Part shown: positions 1 to 8,510 of the stretch, piece after piece
Position numbering within the stretch: the stretch's first letter is position 1
Layout of the letters: each line of letters begins with the position of its first letter
NCBI RefSeq assembly: GCF_000941055.1
Contig: NZ_CP007202.1
Location: 678,001-742,000, forward strand
Reading direction: 5' to 3'
DNA: 64,000 nucleotides
From: Siansivirga zeaxanthinifaciens CC-SAMT-1
GTDB lineage: Bacteria > Bacteroidota > Bacteroidia > Flavobacteriales > Flavobacteriaceae
Translations under genes and position numbers: made by a program
The notes under the pieces: model-generated
Seen by the model: the letters and a program-made list of their open reading frames with translations, nothing else
Database searches by the model: none
What the model was told of the DNA's origin: nothing

Positions 1-25
1 ATTTTGAAAGGGATTTAGAAAAAAA

Positions 26-1045
26 ATGTACTTTTACAGTATGCCTAGAATTTCATTATTAACCATCGTATTTATAGCTGTTTTTTTCTTCGGAAAAACA
101 ACACTTTTAGCACAAAATAACTCGTATAAATTGATACAACCACCTTACCTAAAATCTGGCGATACCGTTGCTATTGTTGCACCATCTGGCATCTTAAAAA
201 ACAGAACTGCCGAAATTGAGAAAGCTAAAAACCTTCTTAAAAGCTGGGGTTTGCATGTTGTAATTGGAAAGCATGTTTTTAGTCAGGCTAACCATTTTGC
301 AGGTACAGACGATGAGCGCTGTGAAGATTTTCAAAAAGCAATGGACGATGCCAACATAAGCGCCATTTGGTGTGCCCGCGGCGGTTATGGTGCGGTTCGA
401 ATTTTAGATAAACTCGATTATACCAAATTTAAAAAAAAACCAAAATGGCTTATTGGATATAGCGACATTACAGCACTTCACAGCCAAATGCAGGTTAAAG
501 GTTTCGAGAGTATTCATGCCATGATGTGCACCAGCTTGCAAGACGACAACGATACTATTAAAGAAACCATTAGCACGTTTAAAGACGCGCTTTTTGGCAA
601 CCCAATAGAATATACGCTGGAACCCTCAAATTATAATGTTGATGGTTCTGTTACCGCGCCTCTTGTTGGAGGAAATTTAAGTATACTGTATAGCATGTTG
701 GGATCTAATACCAGTATCGATACTTCAGGGAAAATTCTGTTTATAGAAGAAATTGGAGAATACAAATACCATATAGATCGCATGTTACAAAGTTTAAAAC
801 GCGCAGGGTATTTCGATAAATGTGCCGGTCTCATTATTGGCGATATGACTAAAATAAAGAAAAACACAACACCTTGGGGTGCTTCAATAGAACAATTAAT
901 AATGGATGTTGTTTCAAGTTATAACTTTCCGGTAGCTTTTAATATGCCTGCGGGACATAATAAAGACAATCGTGCCTTAATTCTGGGCAGAAATGTTTCG
1001 TTGAACGTAAAAAACAGACAATCAGCTATTAAATTCAGCAATTAA
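26..1045 (+). CDS. LD-carboxypeptidase (peptidase family S66)
   Basis: This enzyme is expected to remove the terminal D-alanine from murein tetrapeptides (L,D-bond) during peptidoglycan recycling. A hydrophobic N-terminus ending near residue 30 (TLLAQ) looks like an export signal. The S66 landmarks are present: GGYGAVR near 119-125, the nucleophile serine in GYSD (Ser146), the EE pair near 241-242 and the histidine in PAGH (His311), which together form the Ser-Glu-His triad. The length is normal for the family. A second ATG at 41 (MPRIS) is an equally good start. It stands alone upstream of a small secreted protein gene. The family call is firm; the exact substrate is inferred. Confidence 0.93.
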   Translation: MYFYSMPRISLLTIVFIAVFFFGKTTLLAQNNSYKLIQPPYLKSGDTVAIVAPSGILKNRTAEIEKAKNLLKSWGLHVVIGKHVFSQANHFAGTDDERCEDFQKAMDDANISAIWCARGGYGAVRILDKLDYTKFKKKPKWLIGYSDITALHSQMQVKGFESIHAMMCTSLQDDNDTIKETISTFKDALFGNPIEYTLEPSNYNVDGSVTAPLVGGNLSILYSMLGSNTSIDTSGKILFIEEIGEYKYHIDRMLQSLKRAGYFDKCAGLIIGDMTKIKKNTTPWGASIEQLIMDVVSSYNFPVAFNMPAGHNKDNRALILGRNVSLNVKNRQSAIKFSN

Positions 1046-1095
1046 GAAAACTTCCAGTAGGTTCGTAATTAAATGTACTCTCAAAATTTTTAATT

Positions 1096-1338
1096 ATGAA
1101 AAAACTACAACTACTTACTTTTACAGCCATGCTTTTACTTACACTAAGTGTAAAAGCAAACGATTCGAAATTAAACCTAAACAATCCCGATGTTCGCAAA
1201 TGTTTAATTGAAGCTTCAAAAAGTGAAGGATGGGATTTATCTGCTACGTACTTAAACTCTGAAGATAAAATTGTTTTAATCTTTTCAAAAGATGGGCAAT
1301 CGCGAGTTTACACTAGCAACCAAATGTTTAAAATGTAA
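1096..1338 (+). CDS. Small secreted hypothetical protein
   Basis: This is an 80-residue protein with a clear signal peptide (KK followed by a hydrophobic run ending around VKA, residue 21). The mature part is about 58 residues, has one cysteine and no motif I recognise. It follows the LD-carboxypeptidase gene by about 50 bases and ends just before a strong bidirectional terminator, so the frame is well bounded. I cannot assign a function. Confidence 0.7.
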   Translation: MKKLQLLTFTAMLLLTLSVKANDSKLNLNNPDVRKCLIEASKSEGWDLSATYLNSEDKIVLIFSKDGQSRVYTSNQMFKM

Positions 1339-1357
1339 GCATTAATGCATGTAATAA

Positions 1358-1392
1358 TAAAAAAACCAACTAAAATTTAGTTGGTTTTTTTA
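1358..1392. terminator. Bidirectional intrinsic terminator
   Basis: A perfect 9-bp stem (CCAACTAAA / TTTAGTTGG, 1366-1384, one-base loop) is flanked by an A run on the left and a T run on the right. It separates two convergent genes and can serve both strands. Confidence 0.9.
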
Positions 1393-1393
1393 T

Positions 1394-2158
1394 TTAAAAG
1401 CCGCGTTCCTTCTGCAATTGTTCGTAAGCAGCCTGAACTTGCCTAAATTTCTCTTCGGCACCTTTTTGGTGTTCTTTCCCTAAGTGAAGCACCTTATCTG
1501 GATGGTATTTTTTAGCCATAGTACGATAGGCTTTCTTAATCTCGTCGTTTGTAGCCGATTTATCAATTTCTAATATTTTATAAGCAGTATCGGCCGATTC
1601 GTAAAACATCGCCTTAATACTTTCGTAATCGCTATGGCTTATACCTAAATAACCCGCCATTGTATAAATAACAGAAACCTCATCGTTGGTTACTAAACCA
1701 TCTGCTTTTGCAATACCAAATAAAAAATGAATTAATTGCAAGCGCGATGGATGCTCCATCATTTGTCTAATTTGCAAACAAACCTGTCTTGTAGAAATGT
1801 TTTGTTGTTTATTAATTTCTTTAAAAAGTCTAAAAGCATGATTGGCGCGTTCTTTTCCATACATACCAACAAATTGTTGGCGTACAAAATCCAACTCCCG
1901 CTGGTCTTGTTTTCCATCGGCTTTTATAACAATAGATGCCAAAATTAACAAACTTACCTCAAAATCGCCTGGTTGTGTTCTTTGTGATTGATGAGACTGT
2001 CTGTTGCCTTGCCTTGTTTCGGCTTCAGTAAAAACTGTATTTGCGCTTCCATTTCCAAAGGCATCAACTATACCGCCCAAAGCCATTCCTATTATAGCCC
2101 CTATGGGACCTCCAAACGACCAACCCAAGGCGGCACCAATCCATTTTGAAAAACTCAT
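1394..2158 (-). CDS. TerB-like / DnaJ-domain protein (DjlA type)
   Basis: The N-terminus is a glycine-rich, zipper-like membrane-associating segment (GGPIGAIIG). The middle (about 65-170) resembles the alpha-helical TerB fold. The C-terminal about 65 residues form a J domain with the HPD motif (YHPD) that would stimulate DnaK ATPase. This order (glycine zipper, TerB, J) is that of DjlA-like co-chaperones. The start at MSFSKW is preferred over an ATG 12 bases upstream because related proteins begin there. It converges on the preceding gene across a shared terminator. The client is unknown. Confidence 0.87.
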   Translation of the reverse strand: MSFSKWIGAALGWSFGGPIGAIIGMALGGIVDAFGNGSANTVFTEAETRQGNRQSHQSQRTQPGDFEVSLLILASIVIKADGKQDQRELDFVRQQFVGMYGKERANHAFRLFKEINKQQNISTRQVCLQIRQMMEHPSRLQLIHFLFGIAKADGLVTNDEVSVIYTMAGYLGISHSDYESIKAMFYESADTAYKILEIDKSATNDEIKKAYRTMAKKYHPDKVLHLGKEHQKGAEEKFRQVQAAYEQLQKERGF

Positions 2159-2319
2159 GTAAGTAATCATTTAAATTTGCGTCAAACCTACATATAATTT
2201 CATTCTTTTAAAAACAGAAAACCATGAAGTAAACTGGTTTTAATAATTTAAATTAGATGTTATTAAAATAGGTTTAATATTTGTTTGTAGAATAACCGCC
2301 AATTTTGTTACACAATTGG

Positions 2320-2327
2320 TATCTTTG
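2320..2327 (+). promoter_or_regulatory. -7 box for the bacilliredoxin gene
   Basis: TATCTTTG matches the Bacteroidota -7 consensus TAnnTTTG exactly and lies 32 bases before the ATG at 2360. Just upstream, CCAATT and AATTGG (2299-2304 and 2314-2319) form an inverted repeat with a 9-base spacer, a possible operator. Confidence 0.6.
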
Positions 2328-2359
2328 CAAACTAAAATTGTTAATTAAAAATTTAAAAT

Positions 2360-2770
2360 ATGTATCCAGCAGAATTAGTAAAACCAATGCGTGAAGATTT
2401 AACGAAAGTTGGTTTTGAAGAATTACATACAGCAGAAGCTGTTGATGCTGCTTTAGCAAAAGAAGGAACTACTTTAGTAGTTGTAAATTCGGTTTGCGGT
2501 TGTGCCGCTGCTAACGCGCGCCCAGGAGCAAGAATGAGTTTAAATAATGAGAAAAAACCAGACCATATTGTTACTGTATTTGCAGGCGTAGATAAAGATG
2601 CTGTTGCACAGGCAAGACAACATATGGTTCCGTTTCCTCCTAGTTCACCAAGTATGGCCTTATTTAAAGATGGTGAGTTAGTACACATGTTAGAGCGTCA
2701 TCACATTGAAGGCAGACCAGCAGAATTAATTGCGGAAAATCTTATAGATGCTTACAACGAGTTTTGCTAA
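2360..2770 (+). CDS. Bacilliredoxin, BrxA/BrxB (YphP/YqiW) family
   Basis: This 136-residue cytosolic thiol protein has the redox motif C-G-C (Cys46, Cys48) followed by AAANARPG, the hallmark of the family that removes bacillithiol from proteins in Firmicutes. Bacteroidota homologues are widespread and bacillithiol or a similar thiol is presumed to be the partner. The length is typical. It is a single-gene unit with its own -7 box and a strong terminator directly behind it. Confidence 0.93.
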   Translation: MYPAELVKPMREDLTKVGFEELHTAEAVDAALAKEGTTLVVVNSVCGCAAANARPGARMSLNNEKKPDHIVTVFAGVDKDAVAQARQHMVPFPPSSPSMALFKDGELVHMLERHHIEGRPAELIAENLIDAYNEFC

Positions 2771-2801
2771 GAATTAAAAAATCTAATTTTTAGATTTATA
2801 A

Positions 2802-2833
2802 TAAAAATCCACGGCCACACCGTGGATTTTTTA
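2802..2833 (+). terminator. Intrinsic terminator after the bacilliredoxin gene
   Basis: An 8-bp stem, ATCCACGG / CCGTGGAT (2807-2827, 5-base loop), sits between an A run and a T run. It ends about 14 bases before the next ATG. Confidence 0.9.
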
Positions 2834-2846
2834 TTTATTTTTGAGC

Positions 2847-3584
2847 ATGAAAAAAATCTTATCATATCCTATTACTGCCATTTATTATTTGTGTTTTTTC
2901 TTAACACTTATAATATTTCATCCCATACAATGGTTTTGTTTTAATGTATTTGGTTATCAGGCTCATAAAAAAAGTGTAGATGCATTACAATTTTGGTTAA
3001 TGCGCTGTGGTAATATTTTAGGCACGCGGTATTCGTTTTACAATCCTTATAAAATTGATACCAATCAACCTTTAATAGTTGTAGCTAACCATCAAAGTTT
3101 ACACGATATTTATCCGCTTACTTGGTTTATGCGCAAGCATCACCCTAAATTTATTAGTAAAATAGAATTAGGAAAAGGGATTCCGAGTGTATCTTTCAAC
3201 CTTCGTCATGGCGGTGCTGCTTTAATTGACAGAAAAAACCCAAGACAATCGCTTCCTGCTTTAATGAAATTTGGCGAATACATAGAAACCAACAAACGTA
3301 CAGCCGTTATTTTCCCTGAAGGAACAAGAAGTAAAAACGGAGCGCCTAAACCCTTTCAAACAAAGGGTTTAGAAATTTTATTAAAAAAAATTCCATCGGC
3401 TCATGTTGTACCTGTTACCATAAATAACTCCTGGAAAATGTTACGATACGGTAATTTCCCCATGAATTTAGGGACTCATATTACTTTTACCGTGCATAAG
3501 CCTTTAAAAGTTAGTACCTTTGTAGATAAACAGGAACTTATTAATAGTGTTGAAACCACTATTAAAGAACATATAACCATTTAA
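2847..3584 (+). CDS. 1-acyl-sn-glycerol-3-phosphate acyltransferase (PlsC family)
   Basis: The protein has an N-terminal hydrophobic anchor, the catalytic HX4D motif (NHQSLHD) and the FPEGTRS motif that binds the glycerol phosphate. It should acylate lysophosphatidic acid at the inner membrane, although Bacteroidota also use PlsC paralogues for other lipids such as ornithine or glycine lipids. The ATG at 2847 is preferred to an in-frame TTG at 2841. It lies 10 bases upstream of an acyl-ACP desaturase gene, which suggests a membrane-lipid operon. Confidence 0.92.
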   Translation: MKKILSYPITAIYYLCFFLTLIIFHPIQWFCFNVFGYQAHKKSVDALQFWLMRCGNILGTRYSFYNPYKIDTNQPLIVVANHQSLHDIYPLTWFMRKHHPKFISKIELGKGIPSVSFNLRHGGAALIDRKNPRQSLPALMKFGEYIETNKRTAVIFPEGTRSKNGAPKPFQTKGLEILLKKIPSAHVVPVTINNSWKMLRYGNFPMNLGTHITFTVHKPLKVSTFVDKQELINSVETTIKEHITI

Positions 3585-3594
3585 AAACTAAAAG

Positions 3595-4584
3595 ATGTCG
3601 TTAAAAAATGTAAGACTTGAAGTGATGCAGTTTTTGGAAAAAGACGTAGAATCTTTAATAGAGAAATATTTAATTCCAGTAGAAAAAATATGGCAACCAA
3701 CAGATTTTTTACCAAATTCTGAAGGTGATAATTTTTTTGAAGAAGTACGTGAAATTAGAGAACTGTCGAAAGAACTCCCATACGATTTTTGGGTTGTTTT
3801 AGTAGGTGATATGATAACCGAAGAAGCCCTGCCAACTTACGAATCTTGGTTAATGGATGTTGAAGGTGTCGGACAAGTAGAACGCAATGGTTGGTCTAAA
3901 TGGGTGCGCCATTGGACTGCCGAAGAAAACCGCCATGGCGATGTACTTAACAAATACCTTTACCTTTCTGGTCGCGTTAATATGAAAGAAATTGAGAAAA
4001 CCACACAATATTTAATTGCAGATGGTTTCGATATTGGTACCGATAGAGACCCTTATAAAAACTTCGTTTATACCAGTTTCCAGGAACTTGCCACCTATAT
4101 TTCACACAATCGAGTGGCAAAAATTGCTAAAAAAAGTGGCAATAAACAATTGGCAAAAATGTGTCAAATTATTTCTGGTGATGAAATGCGCCACCACCAC
4201 GCTTACTCGGAGTTTGTAGAACGTATATTTAAAGTAGATCCAAGTCAAATGATGATGGCTTTTTATCAAATGATGAAACTAAAAATTACGATGCCTGCTC
4301 ATTTTTTAAGGGAATCTGGAAACCAAATAAGTACTGCTTTCGAAGAATTTTCGAATACTGCCCAGCGTATAGGGGTTTACACGTCTAACGATTATGTTGA
4401 AATTTTAGAAAAACTCATTGAGCGTTGGGAAATTGGAAAAGTAACAGGCCTTACAGACGAGGCAGAAAAAGCAAGAGATTATTTAATGAACCTTCCTGCC
4501 AGAATGTATCGACTATCTGAGCGTATAAAAATACCAGAAAATTCATTTCAATTTAAATGGGTTGAGCCTGCGATAATTAAATAA
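3595..4584 (+). CDS. Acyl-ACP desaturase (soluble, ferritin-like di-iron)
   Basis: This 329-residue protein matches plant-type soluble stearoyl-ACP desaturases. The di-iron ligands are visible as EENRH (about 110-114) and DEMRH (about 196-200), with further carboxylates in TEE (76-77) and QE (163-164). It should insert a cis double bond into acyl-ACP using O2 and reduced ferredoxin, adjusting membrane fluidity. The immediately preceding acyltransferase gene supports a lipid role. The regiospecificity cannot be read from sequence. Confidence 0.94.
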   Translation: MSLKNVRLEVMQFLEKDVESLIEKYLIPVEKIWQPTDFLPNSEGDNFFEEVREIRELSKELPYDFWVVLVGDMITEEALPTYESWLMDVEGVGQVERNGWSKWVRHWTAEENRHGDVLNKYLYLSGRVNMKEIEKTTQYLIADGFDIGTDRDPYKNFVYTSFQELATYISHNRVAKIAKKSGNKQLAKMCQIISGDEMRHHHAYSEFVERIFKVDPSQMMMAFYQMMKLKITMPAHFLRESGNQISTAFEEFSNTAQRIGVYTSNDYVEILEKLIERWEIGKVTGLTDEAEKARDYLMNLPARMYRLSERIKIPENSFQFKWVEPAIIK

Positions 4585-4603
4585 TATTTCAAAATATACT
4601 TTT

Positions 4604-4634
4604 AAAAATTCCTTTCATACCGAAAGGAATTTTT
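4604..4634 (+). terminator. Intrinsic terminator after the desaturase gene
   Basis: A 13-bp stem (AAAAATTCCTTTC / GAAAGGAATTTTT) with a 5-base loop ends 12 bases before the next start codon. Confidence 0.88.
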
Positions 4635-4645
4635 ACTTTTATGAT

Positions 4646-5302
4646 ATGATGATTGAGGAAAAAATTATTGAAAATACCATCGTTTTTGTAAAAAAAACAT
4701 TAGAAAATGCTGAAGGTGGACACGATTGGTTTCATATAGAGCGGGTTTATAAAAACGCTTTACTTATAGCAAAAAACGAACAGGTAAATACCTTTATAGT
4801 GGCTCTTGGTGCCCTATTGCATGATATTGCAGATAGTAAATTTCATAACGGTGATGAAACTTTAGGCCCTAAACTAGCTCGCGAATTCTTATTAAAACAG
4901 AATGTAGATACTTTAATAATGGAGCATGTTATTAAAATTATTGAAAATATATCGTTTAAAGGTGGCAACGAAATGGCTCAATTTAAGTCTTTAGAGCTCG
5001 ATGTGGTTCAAGATGCCGATAGATTAGATGCCATTGGCGCTATTGGGGTTGCCAGATGCTTCAACTACGGTGGCTTTAAAAACAGGGCTATATATGACCC
5101 TGAGATTGAGCCCAATTTAAAAATGACTAAAGAAGCTTATAAAAATTCTTCGGCACCAAGTATTAATCATTTTTATGAAAAATTATTGTTGCTTAAAGAT
5201 AGAATGAATACAAAAACTGGGAGCAAAATTGCTAAAAAACGTCATGAATTCATGCTTTCATTTCTTAAACAATTTTACAGTGAATGGGAAGGACGTATCT
5301 AA
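4646..5302 (+). CDS. HD-domain metal-dependent phosphohydrolase
   Basis: The 218-residue protein carries the HD signature: HDWFH near 25-29, the LLHDIAD core near 57-63 and a downstream D (DADRLDAIG). These residues bind the divalent metals of HD hydrolases. The YedJ-like subgroup is the best fit. The substrate is unknown, perhaps a nucleotide. Two adjacent ATGs (4646, 4649) give the start. It converges on the AraC gene with no gap. Confidence 0.85.
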   Translation: MMIEEKIIENTIVFVKKTLENAEGGHDWFHIERVYKNALLIAKNEQVNTFIVALGALLHDIADSKFHNGDETLGPKLAREFLLKQNVDTLIMEHVIKIIENISFKGGNEMAQFKSLELDVVQDADRLDAIGAIGVARCFNYGGFKNRAIYDPEIEPNLKMTKEAYKNSSAPSINHFYEKLLLLKDRMNTKTGSKIAKKRHEFMLSFLKQFYSEWEGRI

Positions 5303-6178
5303 TTACGATCCTATAATCATTTTAATTTCCTTTCGGTAGTTAGAAGCACTTTTACCAGTTATTTCATTAAACTGTTTGTTAAAGTGAGAAAAATTATTAA
5401 AACCGCATTCAAAACAAACATCGGCTATACTCATTTGGCTTTCGTTAAGTAGTTTCGTAGCATGAACTACTCTGTATTCGTTTACTAGCTGAGTAAATGT
5501 TTTTCCGGTAACCTTTTTAAAATATCTACAAAAAGCTGGTACCGTCATGCTTACTTGGTCGGCAATTTCATCTAAAGAAATATGGTTCTGAAAATTTTTA
5601 TTTACATACTTAAAAATAATATCAACCTTCGAACTGTCTTGTGCTTCTGCTTCAAAAGCAAAACCGTCGGCATTTAAAAGGGTATAATCTTCGGTGGTAG
5701 CTAAGTAATCTAAAATTTCTAAAAACTTTAAAACGCGCTTTAAACCAGTATGCTCCAATAATTTTTCAATTTTTGGACCAATTTTTTGTTTAGTTTCAAC
5801 CTTATAACGTATTCCTTTTTTAGCCCTTTCAAATAACGATACTATATTAGACATTTCGGGAACTTGAAGAAAATCGTCTCCCAAAAAATTTGACTTAAAT
5901 TGTATCGTTGTTTCGGTTCCATTGGCCGTTAATCGATCGGTGAATCCATTATGCGGTAAATTAGACCCTATTAATATTAATTGACTATTATTAAAATATG
6001 ATAAATGATTTCCTATATGTGTTTTGCCCTGCCCTTTGTTAATGTAAATAAGTTCTAATTCTGGATGGAAATGCCAGTAAGCGAAGTTCTTATCTACAGT
6101 ATCTACATGTTGTTTAACTAATATAGAGCTTCCGAAACTTGGGGTGAGCTTCCTAAAAGTTGGCTTCTTATTAATCAT
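5303..6178 (-). CDS. AraC family transcriptional regulator with cupin sensor domain
   Basis: Residues up to about 130 form a cupin-like N-terminal domain (HFHPELELIYI, a typical AraC-binding segment), and the last 100 carry the two helix-turn-helix motifs of AraC (SLDEIADQVSMTVPAFCRYF and ADVCFECGF). The ATG at 6178 is chosen. An in-frame TTG at 6199 is excluded because a -7 box (TAATTTTG on the minus strand, 6197-6204) overlaps it. It is transcribed away from the tandem secreted-protein cluster; whether it controls that cluster or carbohydrate use is not known. Confidence 0.9.
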   Translation of the reverse strand: MINKKPTFRKLTPSFGSSILVKQHVDTVDKNFAYWHFHPELELIYINKGQGKTHIGNHLSYFNNSQLILIGSNLPHNGFTDRLTANGTETTIQFKSNFLGDDFLQVPEMSNIVSLFERAKKGIRYKVETKQKIGPKIEKLLEHTGLKRVLKFLEILDYLATTEDYTLLNADGFAFEAEAQDSSKVDIIFKYVNKNFQNHISLDEIADQVSMTVPAFCRYFKKVTGKTFTQLVNEYRVVHATKLLNESQMSIADVCFECGFNNFSHFNKQFNEITGKSASNYRKEIKMIIGS

Positions 6179-6291
6179 AACAAAAATATTATGTAACAAA
6201 ATTACAACTAAAAATAAAATAAATTCAATATATATTAACCCGAATCTGTGTTATTTTACCGCTTATCATATTTAACAATTCGTTAACAGGT

Positions 6292-6353
6292 AATATAGCA
6301 TAGAATGTTGTCAAATTAGATGTTTTTTTAGGTTTGTCTTTGCCATAAATTTG
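6292..6353 (+). promoter_or_regulatory. Relic promoter of the fourth family member
   Basis: AATATAGCAT (6292-6301) sits exactly 54 bases before a perfect -7 box TAAATTTG (6346-6353), and GATGTTTT lies 27 bases before it. The same boxes at the same 54-base spacing precede the three intact genes downstream, so this is a homologous promoter. What follows no longer encodes a full protein. Confidence 0.7.
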
Positions 6354-6355
6354 TC

Positions 6356-6500
6356 ATGTACAACAATAGTAATATTGAGTATAAGTTAAAAAGTCTTTTA
6401 GGTCATAAAATTTTAAATAAAGGATTTACAAATTTAAAATTTATTTAAATAAAAATATAACTCTGACATACAAGAGTATACAAAATTCATTAATAATTAG
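6356..6500 (+). pseudogene. Remnant of a fourth tandem secreted-protein gene
   Basis: After the relic promoter an ATG at 6356 opens only 30 codons before a stop. Further on, codons read in the frame of the final TAG (6498-6500) spell KYNSDIQEYTKFINN, matching the C-terminus FNSNNKEYTKFINN of the gene at 7741-8331. The central part of the gene is gone. The identical 76-bp 3' repeat and terminator follow. The intergenic span 6179-6824 is thus explained mostly by this relic and by the next promoter. An expressed short RNA from this unit is possible. Confidence 0.7.
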
Positions 6501-6559
6501 TTTAATGTCTTATTTAGTTTAGTTGGTAAAGTGAGCTGTGGTGGCTCACTTTTTTTTTG
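6484..6559 (+). repeat. 76-bp 3' repeat, copy 1, with terminator
   Basis: This 76-bp block is base-for-base identical to 7402-7477 and 8315-8390. It covers the last five codons and stop of the family, a short untranslated stretch and a terminator hairpin GTGAGC / GCTCAC (about 6530-6549) followed by nine T. Here it follows the gene remnant. Similarity to copy 3 extends upstream, giving 86 bp (6474-6559) nearly or fully identical. Confidence 0.93.
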
Positions 6560-6734
6560 CACTTAATTTAAATTTTTTCCTTTTTTAAAAAACCTATAAC
6601 TTTCTAAATAGGGGTATTCATTTTATAGTTAAAAATTAGAAGTAAATAAAAGCCCGAATTGGTAAATATGTGAAAATTTAACATCAATATATGTTATTTT
6701 AACCCCATCTAATCCCAACGACTATCAATCTGAT

Positions 6735-6796
6735 AAAATAGCATATAAATTTGCAAAAATCGATGTTTTTCTACTTCTTCTTCTGGCATATCTTTG
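6735..6796 (+). promoter_or_regulatory. Promoter of the first secreted-family gene
   Basis: AAAATAGCATATA begins at 6735, GATGTTTTT at 6762 (position of the -33 element) and the -7 box TATCTTTG at 6789-6796. The 54-base and 27-base distances to the -7 box are the same in the gene at 7741. The upstream box is a candidate activator site. Confidence 0.72.
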
Positions 6797-6824
6797 CCTT
6801 GTATAACAATTAATACACATAATC

Positions 6825-7418
6825 ATGAAAAATCTAATTTCAACAATAAAAAAAGGAAGCTTAGTAGTGGCTGTTTTAACATCATTAATAGGTAACGCTA
6901 AAGAAACTACACTTTTAAAAGATAAAATGTTAATAGAAAAAACAGCTTTAACACTTAATAATGTAAAAGCTGGTAATGTATTAACTATTAAAGATCTTGA
7001 TGGTATTATACTTTATAAGGAACTAATTAAAATGTCTGGCACTTACAAAAAAGGGTTCGATTTAACTGCTTTACCTAATGGCGATTATTTCTTTGAGGTA
7101 GATAAAGATTTAGAAATTCAAACCATTCCGTTTACAGTTACTAATAACATTGTTTTTTTAAATAAAGACAAAGAGACTACAACTTTTAAACCTTATGTTA
7201 AAAAGGTAAACGACTTAGTATATGTTACTAAATTGGCTCCTAAAAAAGAAGCTATGACAATTAGTATTTATTCTTATAACAATTCTGAGGAATTAATTCA
7301 TACTGAAAAAGTTGAAGGCACTCAAACCATTGAAAAAGTATACAAATTGCAAAAAGGCGATTATAGAATAGTTTTTAAAACAGAAGATAAAGAATTTACA
7401 GAATTCATTAATAATTAG
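6825..7418 (+). CDS. Secreted tandem-family protein 1 (unknown function)
   Basis: The 197-residue protein begins with a signal-peptide-like segment (KKGSLVVAVLTSLIGNAK). The mature part is predicted to be beta-rich and resembles an Ig-like module: LTLNNVKAGNVLTIKD, then GTYKKGFDLTALPNGDYFFEV, then QTIPFTV. A second half ends in GDYRIVFKTEDKEF. No catalytic motif or cysteine pair is visible. It is the first of three adjacent paralogues with one promoter and terminator each. A DUF3244-like or periplasmic adhesive role is a guess only. Confidence 0.85.
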   Translation: MKNLISTIKKGSLVVAVLTSLIGNAKETTLLKDKMLIEKTALTLNNVKAGNVLTIKDLDGIILYKELIKMSGTYKKGFDLTALPNGDYFFEVDKDLEIQTIPFTVTNNIVFLNKDKETTTFKPYVKKVNDLVYVTKLAPKKEAMTISIYSYNNSEELIHTEKVEGTQTIEKVYKLQKGDYRIVFKTEDKEFTEFINN

Positions 7419-7477
7419 TTTAATGTCTTATTTAGTTTAGTTGGTAAAGTGAGCTGTGGTGGCTCACTTTTTTTTTG
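7402..7477 (+). repeat. 76-bp 3' repeat, copy 2, with terminator
   Basis: This copy is identical to 6484-6559 and 8315-8390. It contains the C-terminal codons of gene 1, its stop and the GTGAGC / GCTCAC hairpin with nine T. The 263 bases between it and the next ATG hold only the next promoter. Confidence 0.95.
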
Positions 7478-7650
7478 TTTAATAGTCATAGTTTTTTCTG
7501 TTGAAATTTTGAAAATTTACAATCAATACTTCGTTGTTAAGTTATAACCTTTAAACCTTAAGATGGCTTCTGTTTTTTTAATGAAAAAAAGGAAATACAA
7601 TAAATTAACCTTAAAATATGCTCAATTAACATCAACCAATAACTGTTGTT

Positions 7651-7712
7651 AAAATAGCATATATATTAGTAAAAATGGATGTTTTGAAACCTTTTAAACC
7701 ATCATATCTTTG
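7651..7712 (+). promoter_or_regulatory. Promoter of the second secreted-family gene
   Basis: AAAATAGCATATA starts at 7651 and the -7 box TATCTTTG is at 7705-7712, 54 bases later. TTTG at 7683-7686 with an 18-base spacer gives a canonical -33/-7 pair. Confidence 0.78.
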
Positions 7713-7740
7713 TATTGTTAATTAGTAATAACCCCAAATT

Positions 7741-8331
7741 ATGAAAAACCTAATCTTATATATAAAAAGAAGCGCCTTACTAATAACGGCATTAAGCACA
7801 TTATTAAGCAACGCAACAGAAACTTCAACTTTTAAAGATAACATTAAAAAAACAGCACTTACTTTAAGTAATGTAAAGCCAGGTGATCTTTTAACCATTC
7901 AAGACACAAATGGTGTTACACTTTATAAAGAATTGATAGAAATTGAAGGGACTTACAAAAAAGGATTCGATTTAAATTCATTACCTAATGGAAACTATTT
8001 CTTCGAACTACAAAAAGCATTCGAAGTACAAACCATTCCTTTTACTGTAAATAATAAATTAGTTGTATTCAATAAAGCTGAAAAATCAACTACATTTTTA
8101 CCTTATACAAGACTAAAAAACAACATGCTTTTTGTTACAAAATTAGCCCCAAACAACGAAGCATTAAAAATTAGTCTTTTCATAGAAAACACCTCAGGAT
8201 TCGAATTAATTCACACTGAAGAAGTAGAAGGCATTCAATCGATAGAAAAAGTATATAAATTACAAAAAGGAAACTATAAAATAGTTTTCAACTCTAATAA
8301 CAAAGAGTATACAAAATTCATTAATAATTAG
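7741..8331 (+). CDS. Secreted tandem-family protein 2 (unknown function)
   Basis: This 196-residue paralogue of the gene at 6825 keeps the same layout: signal peptide (LLITALSTLLSNATE), LTLSNVKPGDLLTIQD, GTYKKGFDLNSLPNGNYFFEL, QTIPFTV and a C-terminal half ending EYTKFINN. By eye it agrees with gene 1 at well over half of positions, whereas the DNA at its 3' end is fully identical to that of gene 1. It has its own promoter and terminator. The function is unknown. Confidence 0.85.
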   Translation: MKNLILYIKRSALLITALSTLLSNATETSTFKDNIKKTALTLSNVKPGDLLTIQDTNGVTLYKELIEIEGTYKKGFDLNSLPNGNYFFELQKAFEVQTIPFTVNNKLVVFNKAEKSTTFLPYTRLKNNMLFVTKLAPNNEALKISLFIENTSGFELIHTEEVEGIQSIEKVYKLQKGNYKIVFNSNNKEYTKFINN

Positions 8332-8390
8332 TTTAATGTCTTATTTAGTTTAGTTGGTAAAGTGAGCTGTGGTGGCTCACTTTTTTTTTG
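8315..8390 (+). repeat. 76-bp 3' repeat, copy 3, with terminator
   Basis: This copy is identical to 6484-6559 and 7402-7477 and holds the stop of gene 2 and its terminator. The 211 bases up to the next ATG contain only the promoter of gene 3. Confidence 0.95.
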
Positions 8391-8510
8391 TTCTTATTTT
8401 TAAATAAAAAACTATCATTTCAATACCATTGAAATTTTATAAAATAAATCAAAATTAACTCTAAAATATAGCCAATTAACCCAACAAAAAAACAGCCTGA
8501 AAAAATAGAT

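Noticed and set aside
6356-6448. A 30-codon gene after the relic promoter
   Set aside because: It has no signal peptide and only weak likeness to the family (KGF); it is better seen as scrambled remnant sequence.
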